DNA of 64,000 nt from Metarhizobium sp964253915 (GTDB lineage Bacteria; Pseudomonadota; Alphaproteobacteria; Rhizobiales; Rhizobiaceae): positions 124,001-188,000 of the forward strand of contig NZ_CAXUSG020000011.1 of assembly GCF_964253915.1 (NCBI RefSeq), given 5' to 3'. The notes below the pieces were generated by a model. The model was given only the letters and a program-made list of their open reading frames with translations. It searched no databases and was not told the DNA's origin. The stretch's first letter is position 1. Every line of letters starts with the position of its first letter. Shown here in pieces: positions 19,475 through 26,222 of this stretch. The position numbers and the translations under genes were made by a program.

Positions 19475-20446
19475 TCAGCTGAACAATTGCATGATGCTGT
19501 CAGCGTTGGTGTTGGCGATCTGCAGCGCCTGTATTCCGAGCTGCTGCTGCGTCTGCAGAGCTTTCAAACGCGTCGATACCTCGTTCATGTCGGCATCCAC
19601 CAGTCTGCCGATGCCGCGCTCGATGGTGCCGCTCAAGTCGGATAGGAACTCGTTGGAGCGGGAAACATGACCCGACAGCGCCCCGAACATCGAGGCGACA
19701 TCGGTCATACGACCGATCATCAGCTCCACGACCGTCGTCATCTCCTCGATGTGTTCGTATGGCGTCGTATCGGTGAGCGTGATTTCAGGGTGCCCCGTAT
19801 GGTTACGGCCGCTGACGAGAACCCAGTCATTCGTAAAACCCTGCTGTGTCGCGAAGCCGGAATTGGTGATGATGCCGTCGCACCCGCCATCGGAAACGAG
19901 ATAGAAGACATGGTCGGTGTCAAACACGGCAGTCATGTCGAACTCGATGTGCTTGATGGAGACATTGCCGTTGTTGTCTCTGACGAATGAGGCGGGCAGT
20001 TTTTTGACACCGTTCTGGGCTGGATCGGACGGGTCGTCCATCCACAGCCAGTTCTGTCCGGAAAAGGAAGAGGACGCCGCGATCGACAGCAGTTGCTGTT
20101 TGAGTTGATCCAGCTCTGTGTTGATCTTGCGTTTGTCGACGCCCGGCTCGCGTGCCGTGACGAGCTTGGCCTTGATTTCGTCCATCACATCCAATGCGTT
20201 GGACATGCCCGTATAAGCAGTGTCGAGAATTCCGGCGCTGACCGCCAATCCGTCCTGAATGGCCGAAAGGGCCTTTTTGTCGGAACGCATCGTTGTTGCG
20301 ATAGACCAGTATGCGGCGTTGTCGGAGGCAGTTTTTACGCGCAGACCGGACGAGACCTGCTGCTGGACGTTTTGAAAATCGGTGTTGACGCTGCGCAGGA
20401 CATTCAGTGCCGATATTGCGGCTGAATTCGTAAGGATCGAAGCCAT
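19475..20446 (-). CDS. Flagellin
   Basis: This 323-residue protein has both conserved flagellin ends: an N-terminal coil (ASILTNSAAISALNVLRSV, then SSGLRVKTASDNAAYWSIAT) and a C-terminal coil (EVSTRLKALQTQQQLGIQAL, ending IMQLFS). The variable centre (about 130-235) forms the exposed filament surface. It belongs to the short rhizobial flagellin type. No other flagellar gene is in the window, so it is an isolated or extra copy. A single cysteine at residue 189 (DGGCDG) is unusual, as most bacterial flagellins lack cysteine. No clear Shine-Dalgarno sequence precedes the ATG; the upstream stretch is AT-rich. Confidence 0.92.
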   Translation of the reverse strand: MASILTNSAAISALNVLRSVNTDFQNVQQQVSSGLRVKTASDNAAYWSIATTMRSDKKALSAIQDGLAVSAGILDTAYTGMSNALDVMDEIKAKLVTAREPGVDKRKINTELDQLKQQLLSIAASSSFSGQNWLWMDDPSDPAQNGVKKLPASFVRDNNGNVSIKHIEFDMTAVFDTDHVFYLVSDGGCDGIITNSGFATQQGFTNDWVLVSGRNHTGHPEITLTDTTPYEHIEEMTTVVELMIGRMTDVASMFGALSGHVSRSNEFLSDLSGTIERGIGRLVDADMNEVSTRLKALQTQQQLGIQALQIANTNADSIMQLFS

Positions 20447-20668
20447 TTTATCGCTATATATTTGATTTTACTGATTCTTACGATATTTTCCTTATGGTTT
20501 ACGAAAGGTTAATTTCAGATCACTGGTTTTTGCAGTCCGTTTTTCAAGCCGAACCTCTTCACATAAAAGTTACAGACGTAACGCGGCGGATCCAATTTTG
20601 TCCTTGCTTGCTCGCCGCTCAAGTGATGTTTTTGACAAAGCATCACTGCGTTAGGATGAGAGCCGGCA

Positions 20669-20845
20669 ATGAACATGGCCATTTCCGTATATGTCGACCA
20701 GGAGCCGGACGCCGTTCCGGATGCTGAAACGCGTGCGCAGACCATTCAGGCAACGCTGGCTATTCTGGATGCACTTTGGTTCGGATATGACGAAGCCGAT
20801 CGGACGGCGACCTCATCGCCAGGCCCCGACGCCGTTCCAGAGTGA
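20669..20845 (+). CDS. Small acidic protein of unknown function (58 residues)
   Basis: This short frame starts at ATG 20669, eight bases after GGATGAG, and reads MNMAISVYVDQEPDAVPDAE onward to a TGA at 20843. It has a hydrophobic middle (TLAILDALWFGYDEAD) and the motif PDAVP appears twice (near residues 13 and 53). It is too short to recognise and could be chance, but the ribosome-binding site and the absence of any other gene between the flagellin and the SDR gene make it plausible. The 222 bases between it and the flagellin are AT-rich and hold the flagellin promoter. Confidence 0.35.
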   Translation: MNMAISVYVDQEPDAVPDAETRAQTIQATLAILDALWFGYDEADRTATSSPGPDAVPE

Positions 20846-20882
20846 AGGGCTTGCCGAAGCCAGCCCTCCGGGCTCTCGACGA

Positions 20883-21665
20883 CTAAAAGCCGATCAGCGC
20901 GCCGCCGTCGACCACAAGGGTCTGGCCGGTGACATAACCTGCCGCCGCGGAAGATAGAAATACCGAAGCCCAGCCGATATCCTCCGGCTTGCCGACCTTG
21001 CCCATCTGGATGCGCCCGATGATCTTGTTGTAGCGTGCCGGATCGTTCGAGGTTGCGGCGCGAAACAGATCCGTGTCGATCCAGCCCGGCGCGATGCCGT
21101 TTACCCGGACATTGCGGCTGGAATATTCCGCCGACAGGCCGCGAACCACGCCGGTCAGCGCCGATTTGGCGGTGGTGTAGCCGATGACATAGGGCTGGCC
21201 GATGAACGAGGTCATCGAGGCGATGAAGATGACCGATCCGCCGCCGCGGGCGGCCTGCCCGGGGATGATGTGGCGTGTCAGTTCCAGCGCGCCGCGGACA
21301 TGCACGTCGAACACGCCGTCGAGATCCTCGATCGTCTGTTCCTCGAACGGCTTCTTGATGGTGTTGCCGGCATTGTTGACGAGAATGTCCACCGGACCGC
21401 GCAGCCTTTCGACATCGGCGGCAAAGCCCTTGATGGAGGCGGTGTCGCGGAGATCGAACTGCAGTCCGTGCACATCCCCGCCGATATCTGTGGAAGCCTG
21501 CTGCAGCAGTTCGAGCCGCCGGCCGGCGATGGTGACTTTGGCGCCGGCCGCGGCCAGTGCCTTGGCGATCGCCAGGCCGAGGCCGCTGCCGCCGCCGGTG
21601 ACGAGGGCGTGTTTGCCGGCAAGGCCAAAGGCCTGTTCCAGCGGTGTCGGAGAAAGGTTCGTCAT
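20883..21665 (-). CDS. SDR-family oxidoreductase, gluconate 5-dehydrogenase-like
   Basis: This 260-residue short-chain dehydrogenase has the cofactor motif TGGGSGLG, the NNAG motif, the catalytic Ser region (IFIASMTSFIG) with Tyr-Lys in YTTAK, and ends VDGGALIGF. The start MTNLSPTPLEQ at 21665 was preferred to an upstream one inside the neighbouring gene; it lies 2 bases after that gene's stop. It is closest in style to IdnO/gluconate 5-dehydrogenases that interconvert a keto-acid and an aldonic acid. Together with the upstream sorbitol/idonate-type dehydrogenase it could form a two-step sugar-acid oxidation. Exact substrate is inferred, not shown. Confidence 0.85.
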   Translation of the reverse strand: MTNLSPTPLEQAFGLAGKHALVTGGGSGLGLAIAKALAAAGAKVTIAGRRLELLQQASTDIGGDVHGLQFDLRDTASIKGFAADVERLRGPVDILVNNAGNTIKKPFEEQTIEDLDGVFDVHVRGALELTRHIIPGQAARGGGSVIFIASMTSFIGQPYVIGYTTAKSALTGVVRGLSAEYSSRNVRVNGIAPGWIDTDLFRAATSNDPARYNKIIGRIQMGKVGKPEDIGWASVFLSSAAAGYVTGQTLVVDGGALIGF

Positions 21666-21667
21666 TG

Positions 21668-22687
21668 TCAGGTCCGTTCGATGATGATTTTCAGGATGTC
21701 GCGATTGCCGTCCCAATAGGGAAGCGCCTGTTCGGCGTCCTCGAACGGGAAGACCTTCGAGATCAGCCGGTCGGCGTCGTCGCCGATGGTTTCGAGATGG
21801 GCGACGACGGCGCGGAAATCACCTGATGTCGCGTTGCGCGAGCCCATGATGTCCAGTTCCTTCAGGTTGAAGAATTGGGTCTGGTAGGTGACCGGCGCCT
21901 TGGAGTATCCGACATAGACGACACGCCCGGCAAAGCCGGCCAGTTCGATCGCCTGCGTGAACGTCGCCGGCAATCCCACCGCCTCGAAGGCGACATCGAC
22001 GCCGTCGTCTTCCGTCAATTCGTTGACCGCGCGGACAAGCTCCTCGCCGCCGGCGGGCAGGGCGCGCCAGGCGCCGAATTTCAGCGCGAGGTTGCGCTTC
22101 TCCTCGCTCGGATCGATGGCGATGACGCGGGCGCCGCGCGCAACGGCGCCGATGATGACGCCCATGCCGATCATGCCGCAACCGAGAACCGCGACCGTCT
22201 CACCCGCAACGAGCCGGCTGCGGTCGACGGCATGGAAACCGACGGAAAGCGGTTCGACCAGCGCCAGATGTCGTGGTTGCAGCGTGTCGTTCAGGATCAG
22301 CTTTTCAGCCGGCAGCACGATTTCTTCGGCCAGGCCGCCATCCTGTTGCACGCCGAGCGTCTTGTTGTAACGGCAGGCGTTGAGCCGGCCCTTGCGGCAG
22401 GAGGAGCAGCGACCGCAATTGGTATAGGGCATGACGATGACGCGCCGGCCGGGCCGGTAGGCCGGATCGACACCGGGGCCGGCCGCAAGGATCTCGCCGC
22501 CGATTTCATGGCCAGGGATGCGCGGCAGCTGCACCAGCGGGTTCAATCCCTTGAAGGTATTGAGGTCGCTGCCGCACAGGCCGACATGGCGCACGCAAAC
22601 CCGCACCTGGCCTTCTCCAAGCGCCGATGCCTCGATGCTGTGAAAGCGCGTGACGTTTTCTTTCTCTATCTGCAGTGCCTTGATCAT
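21668..22687 (-). CDS. Zinc-binding sugar/polyol dehydrogenase (idonate/threonine-dehydrogenase type)
   Basis: This 339-residue medium-chain dehydrogenase has catalytic zinc ligands C38 (GLCGSD) and H60-E61 (PGHEIGG) and structural zinc cysteines 91, 94, 97 and 105. A Rossmann motif (VLGCGMIGMGVI) follows. The class includes L-idonate 5-dehydrogenase, galactitol and threonine dehydrogenases; the neighbouring gluconate 5-dehydrogenase-like gene favours a sugar acid. Its ATG overlaps the stop of the GntR regulator gene (ATGA), so all three genes form one operon controlled by that regulator. Confidence 0.85.
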   Translation of the reverse strand: MIKALQIEKENVTRFHSIEASALGEGQVRVCVRHVGLCGSDLNTFKGLNPLVQLPRIPGHEIGGEILAAGPGVDPAYRPGRRVIVMPYTNCGRCSSCRKGRLNACRYNKTLGVQQDGGLAEEIVLPAEKLILNDTLQPRHLALVEPLSVGFHAVDRSRLVAGETVAVLGCGMIGMGVIIGAVARGARVIAIDPSEEKRNLALKFGAWRALPAGGEELVRAVNELTEDDGVDVAFEAVGLPATFTQAIELAGFAGRVVYVGYSKAPVTYQTQFFNLKELDIMGSRNATSGDFRAVVAHLETIGDDADRLISKVFPFEDAEQALPYWDGNRDILKIIIERT

Positions 22688-23397
22688 GTGTCTTCCATGC
22701 CTGTTGGTTGCGGTGCGCTCTTCTGGAACGCCAGGAGCAGGTTCCGCTCGCTGTAATCGTAGTGGTCGGAGAGCGCTGCCGTGGCGGCGTCGAGCGCGCG
22801 GGCCTTCAGCGCAGCAATGATGGCGTGATGGGCCGCGGCGGTTCTTTCGCTGTTGGCGGGGTTGCTCTTGCCGATCTCCATGTAGAAGACCAGCGTGTGC
22901 GTCAGCGCCGTGTAGAGCTTCATCGCGACGCTGTTGTCGGAAATGCGGATGATCTCGTTGTGAAAGGCGAAATCGGCCAACGCCGCTTCATGCGCTGTCA
23001 GCGCCCGGTCCATATGCTCGACATGTCGTTCAAGCAGTGCCAGATCGGCGTCGGTGATCCGCTGCAACACCTGTGGCAACGCGCCAACATCCATCATGCG
23101 GCGGAAATTCAGCAGGTCCTGGCAGGTTTTCAGGCTGCGGTCGAAATACTGGTCCATGATGTGGAAGACGGCGCTGACATCGGGCGCGCAGATGCGCGGG
23201 CCGCGTTGGGTCTTTTCGATGATCCCGAAGGCTTCCAGATGGATCAGCGCCTCGCGCACCGTGTTGCGGCTGACATCCAGCCGCTCGGCGATCTGCCGTT
23301 CGTTCTGCATGAGGTCACCCGGCTTGTGGTTCTGCCGGATTTCCGTGCGCAACGCCTCGACGACGCTCTCGACTGCGCTTGTTCTGCTCACATCCAC
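22684..23397 (-). CDS. GntR-family transcriptional regulator, FadR/FCD type
   Basis: This 237-residue regulator has an N-terminal winged helix (QIAERLDVSRNTVREALIHL) and a C-terminal helical FCD domain whose histidines (residues around the HVEHMDRAL and FHNEIIRI segments) commonly bind a metal and a carboxylic-acid effector. It is the first gene of the operon that also encodes the two sugar-acid dehydrogenases, and probably represses it until the substrate appears. A near-ideal operator lies just upstream of its start (23403-23421), which implies autoregulation. Confidence 0.9.
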   Translation of the reverse strand: MDVSRTSAVESVVEALRTEIRQNHKPGDLMQNERQIAERLDVSRNTVREALIHLEAFGIIEKTQRGPRICAPDVSAVFHIMDQYFDRSLKTCQDLLNFRRMMDVGALPQVLQRITDADLALLERHVEHMDRALTAHEAALADFAFHNEIIRISDNSVAMKLYTALTHTLVFYMEIGKSNPANSERTAAAHHAIIAALKARALDAATAALSDHYDYSERNLLLAFQKSAPQPTGMEDT

Positions 23398-23402
23398 TCC
23401 TT

Positions 23403-23421
23403 TGGTCCAACAATAGGACCA
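23403..23421. promoter_or_regulatory. Putative GntR operator
   Basis: TGGTCC-N7-GGACCA is a perfect inverted repeat starting 5 bases before the GntR start codon. The left arm is also part of the small palindrome TTGGTCCAA. FadR-type regulators bind comparable TGGTC/GACCA palindromes, so this is a good candidate site for autoregulation of the operon. A further GGACCA occurs at 23470-23475. Confidence 0.65.
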
Positions 23422-23524
23422 TAATTTGGAGTAGCACAGGGTATTCCAGCTGTCGAGAGCGCCGCAACCGGACCATTTCTTGAGGACCGTCAGCTATTCG
23501 CCGCCGCCCACCGAGGAGTTGTTC

Positions 23525-23866
23525 CTAGAAGAAAGGACGCACCTCGACCGGCGCCCGGCAGGCAATAGCCGCCTTGCGCCCCCAAGCCAGGGCTTCGTCG
23601 AGGCTTGCGACCTCCAGCACCCAGAACCCGCCGACATGCTCGGTCGTTGACAGATAGGGTCCATCGGCAACCAGGACGGTGCCATCGCCCTGTGTGCGCA
23701 GCGACTTGGCGCGGCTGACGGGCTGCAGGCCGCCGACAAAAATCCGAATACCGGCGGCGACCATTTCCTCGTTGAGGAGGTCGATATCCCGCTCCATCAC
23801 GGGATCTTCTTCAGCGAATGGATCGTAGTCGTCGGGGTGATGAATGGCGACAAGGTACTGTGTCAT
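23525..23866 (-). CDS. YCII-related (DGPF) domain protein
   Basis: This 113-residue cytoplasmic protein belongs to the YCII/DGPF family, shown by MTQYLVAIHHPDDY at the start and the core VLVADGPYLSTTEHVGGFWV. The start MTQ at 23866 was chosen because family members begin this way. Such proteins are small ferredoxin-like folds of unclear enzymatic role, often encoded next to ECF sigma factors; here none is adjacent. The neighbours on both sides are unrelated, and the gene appears monocistronic. Confidence 0.85.
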   Translation of the reverse strand: MTQYLVAIHHPDDYDPFAEEDPVMERDIDLLNEEMVAAGIRIFVGGLQPVSRAKSLRTQGDGTVLVADGPYLSTTEHVGGFWVLEVASLDEALAWGRKAAIACRAPVEVRPFF

Positions 23867-24015
23867 GGAGCCTCCTGCGGCAGGAATGGGCAGAACTTTG
23901 TTTTGCCCTCGTTGCAAGGACGAACGGATCGATCGGAAGTCGACATCGCGCCGGACAAATCGACGCGCAGAATCCTATAGAATTCCCGGACCCGCAGGCG
24001 GGTCGTAAAGGCAGC

Positions 24016-24408
24016 CTATTCCTCGAAGCGGCTCTCGGACTCGCGATCCCGGTCGTATCGCCGTGACAACGGGAACGGCGGCAGCCAGGATTCTCGCCTT
24101 ATGGTCCAGAGTTCATAGGTTGGCGTCAGCTGGTCGGGCGCATCCAGGGAGCCGAGGTTGACTTCGATTTCGTCCCCGGTGCGGGCAAAGACGGGGGAGC
24201 CGCAACGGGGGCAGAAAAACCGTCCGGCGTAATCGCGTGTTTCTCCTTCGATTGCCACCGCCTGCTCCGGGAAGATCGCCGATGCATGAAACAGCGCTCC
24301 GTGATGCTTGCGGCAATCGAGGCAATGGCACAGGCCGACCCTGTAGGGTTTTCCTGAGGCGACAAAGCGCACATCGCCGCAGCGGCAGCCGCCAGTGAAC
24401 CGATCCAT
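24016..24408 (-). CDS. GFA/CENP-V domain protein (zinc-binding)
   Basis: This 130-residue protein has the GFA (glutathione-dependent formaldehyde-activating) fold. Cysteine pairs expected to bind zinc are visible: GGCRCGDVRF near residues 7-11, CHCLDCRKHHG at 27-32, and CPRCGSP in the second half. The start MDRFTGGCRCG at 24408 is the only one that fits the family; the longer reading runs through structured non-coding DNA. Many family members are carbon-sulfur lyases or are uncharacterised, so no reaction is assigned. It is a single-gene unit. Confidence 0.85.
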   Translation of the reverse strand: MDRFTGGCRCGDVRFVASGKPYRVGLCHCLDCRKHHGALFHASAIFPEQAVAIEGETRDYAGRFFCPRCGSPVFARTGDEIEVNLGSLDAPDQLTPTYELWTIRRESWLPPFPLSRRYDRDRESESRFEE

Positions 24409-24492
24409 GCCGCGTCTCCTCCAAAGCCGGGCCAACGGATATGTACCACGAGCGGTGTCGGCGTCGCAATTGTCCCGCCAGTGCCGAACGGA

Positions 24493-24592
24493 AAAGGCCG
24501 TCTCCCGGCAGAAGGAGACGGCCTTTGGGCGGACCGGGCGGGGTCCGCGGCTTCGGTGGAGGGGGAGCCGAAGCCCGACGGCTTTGCAAGCC
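24493..24592. other. Cluster of four hairpins
   Basis: Four inverted repeats follow one another in 100 bases: a 13-bp stem AAAGGCCGTCTCC (24493-24505) with GGAGACGGCCTTT (24514-24526); a GCGGACC/GGTCCGC stem at about 24530-24548; GGCTTCGG (24549-24556) with CCGAAGCC (24568-24575); and GGCTT-TGC-AAGCC (24580-24592). The first looks like a terminator but no plus-strand gene ends nearby. The block could be a small structured RNA or an intergenic repeat. Confidence 0.5.
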
Positions 24593-24845
24593 ATCCGTGC
24601 CTCGGCGAGGGGGGAACCGAAGCGACAACCAAAACCTACTGTGTTTTCCGGACCGGCATAACTACACCAACGTATGGGCCGGCCTAACCCAGTCGGCAAT
24701 GTCGCTACGCCCGCTATCCCGACTACCCTCCTTGCATTCGACGAGTGCCGCGAAGGCTGCAGATCCGGGTTTTCCGCGATGGGAAGGCAGGGGAACCAGC
24801 GCCCACCCGTCGGTCGGCAGGGTTTCAACGCAAGGAAGAACTTTG

Positions 24846-24981
24846 ATGTCTGACAGTCCGCTCGAGATGACGGTTTCCCGCAGGCAGATGTTGCTGGCCG
24901 GCGCGACCGTTTCCGCACGGCATGCTGACCACGCATGCCGACGTCATCAACCCGGATCTGCTTGCCTTCGTTAAATCCTGA
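24846..24981 (+). pseudogene. Deletion scar of a Tat-exported alpha/beta hydrolase
   Basis: A ribosome-binding site (GGAAG) and ATG at 24846 begin a Tat-type leader, MSDSPLEMTVSRRQMLLAGA, through about codon 24. At about 24916 the sequence passes into another frame that reads HGMLTTHADVINPDLLAFVK and stops at 24979-24981. That second piece matches the typical C-terminus of alpha/beta hydrolases of the non-haem chloroperoxidase type (the HG holds the catalytic histidine). The head and tail of one gene thus appear joined after loss of the whole middle, with a frame change. This interpretation rests on family memory and was not searched. The preceding 250 bases (24593-24845) hold nothing I can identify. 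Confidence 0.6.
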
Positions 24982-25046
24982 CGGGGCTGACGGCGGGTGT
25001 CCCGGCCTGCCTTCCGCTTTTTGTTTGTGCCGCGGCGTGGAACCGC

Positions 25047-26177
25047 GTGCCCGGCAATCCGGTTTATGACGGCATGAACCAGATGATCCCGAAAGACAGG
25101 ATTGCGGCGGCGGCGGCGCAAGGCAAGCTGACGTCAGGGCTCGTTTATCGCAGCAGCCTCGAAGAGGGCATCACGCGCAAACCGGCGGCGAAAGGTTTTG
25201 CCTATTTCATGCCGGGCGGGCGGCGAATAAAGGACAATTCCGAAATTGCCCGCTTGAACGCCCTGGCGATCCCGCCCGCCTATACCGACGTCATCATCTC
25301 GACCGATCCCCTGTCGCACCTGCAAGCCGTCGGCAACGATGCCCGGGGCCGTCGGCAATACCGCTACCATCCGGATTGGCATGCCGAGCGGGGCCGGGCC
25401 AAGTTCGAGCGGCTCGCCGATTTCGCCCACCGCCTGCCCGATATTCGCGAGCGCGTCGACAGCGATCTACGCATCCGGGGGCTGACGATGGAAAAGGCGC
25501 TGGCAACCGTGGTGTGGATGCTCGACAATCTCTACATCCGCATCGGCAACAGCACCTATGCGCAAAGCAACGGCTCCTATGGGTTAACGACCTTGCGAAA
25601 CCGCCACGTGACGATCACTGGTTCCAGCGTCCGTTTCCGTTTCAAGGGAAAGTCCGGCAAGCAATGGAACCTCGTCTACAGCGACAGGCGGATCGCCAAT
25701 GTCGTGCGAAAACTGCAGGAATTGCCCGGCCAGCAACTCTTCCAGTATGTGTGCGAAGGTGGCGATTGCCGGCAGATCTCGTCGCACGACGTTAATGCCT
25801 ATATCAGGGAAGCCGCCGGCGACGATTTTACCTCACGCCAGTTCCGCACCTGGGGAGCGACCTGCATGGCCGTTTCCGCCCTTGCGCCGCTTGAGGTCGG
25901 ACCGTCCGAGCGGGCCATCGCCCAGCAGATCAACGAGGCGATCGATGGGGTGGCCGCGAAACTGGTCAATACCCGCGCCGTCTGCCGCTCCTCCTACATT
26001 CATCCCGCCGTGTTCGACGATTTTCGCGCGGGCAAGCTTGCCGGGATCAACAGGTTGAGGAAAACCCGCAGCCAGCGGCTTCTGGAATGGATGGACGAGG
26101 AGGAGATCCGCGTGCTGCACTGGCTGACGTCCCGCGAAACTTCGGGGCCAACGTCGAAGACGGAAAAGGCCCGCTGA
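25047..26177 (+). CDS. DNA topoisomerase IB (poxvirus-like)
   Basis: This protein of about 367-376 residues relaxes supercoils by nicking one DNA strand through a 3'-phosphotyrosine. The catalytic tyrosine is Y317 (numbering from the GTG at 25047) in CRSSYIHPAVF, and other active-site elements are LRNRHV, KGKSGKQW and FRTWGAT. An N-terminal domain (FAYFMPGGRRIKDN, IPPAYTDV) matches bacterial family members. The start may be this GTG or the ATG at 25074; neither has a strong ribosome-binding site. A terminator overlaps the stop codon. Such enzymes are common in rhizobia and are accessory to TopA. Confidence 0.92.
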   Translation: MPGNPVYDGMNQMIPKDRIAAAAAQGKLTSGLVYRSSLEEGITRKPAAKGFAYFMPGGRRIKDNSEIARLNALAIPPAYTDVIISTDPLSHLQAVGNDARGRRQYRYHPDWHAERGRAKFERLADFAHRLPDIRERVDSDLRIRGLTMEKALATVVWMLDNLYIRIGNSTYAQSNGSYGLTTLRNRHVTITGSSVRFRFKGKSGKQWNLVYSDRRIANVVRKLQELPGQQLFQYVCEGGDCRQISSHDVNAYIREAAGDDFTSRQFRTWGATCMAVSALAPLEVGPSERAIAQQINEAIDGVAAKLVNTRAVCRSSYIHPAVFDDFRAGKLAGINRLRKTRSQRLLEWMDEEEIRVLHWLTSRETSGPTSKTEKAR

Positions 26178-26200
26178 CATTGCCAGCGGGCCTCGTTTGT
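26167..26200 (+). terminator. Rho-independent terminator after topoisomerase IB
   Basis: A perfect 10-bp stem, AGGCCCGCTG (26167-26176) with CAGCGGGCCT (26184-26193), is followed by CGTTTGT. The left arm contains most of the topoisomerase stop codon. It lies between convergent genes. Confidence 0.75.
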
Positions 26201-26222
26201 CACTTGAGATCGAACGCTTCGA

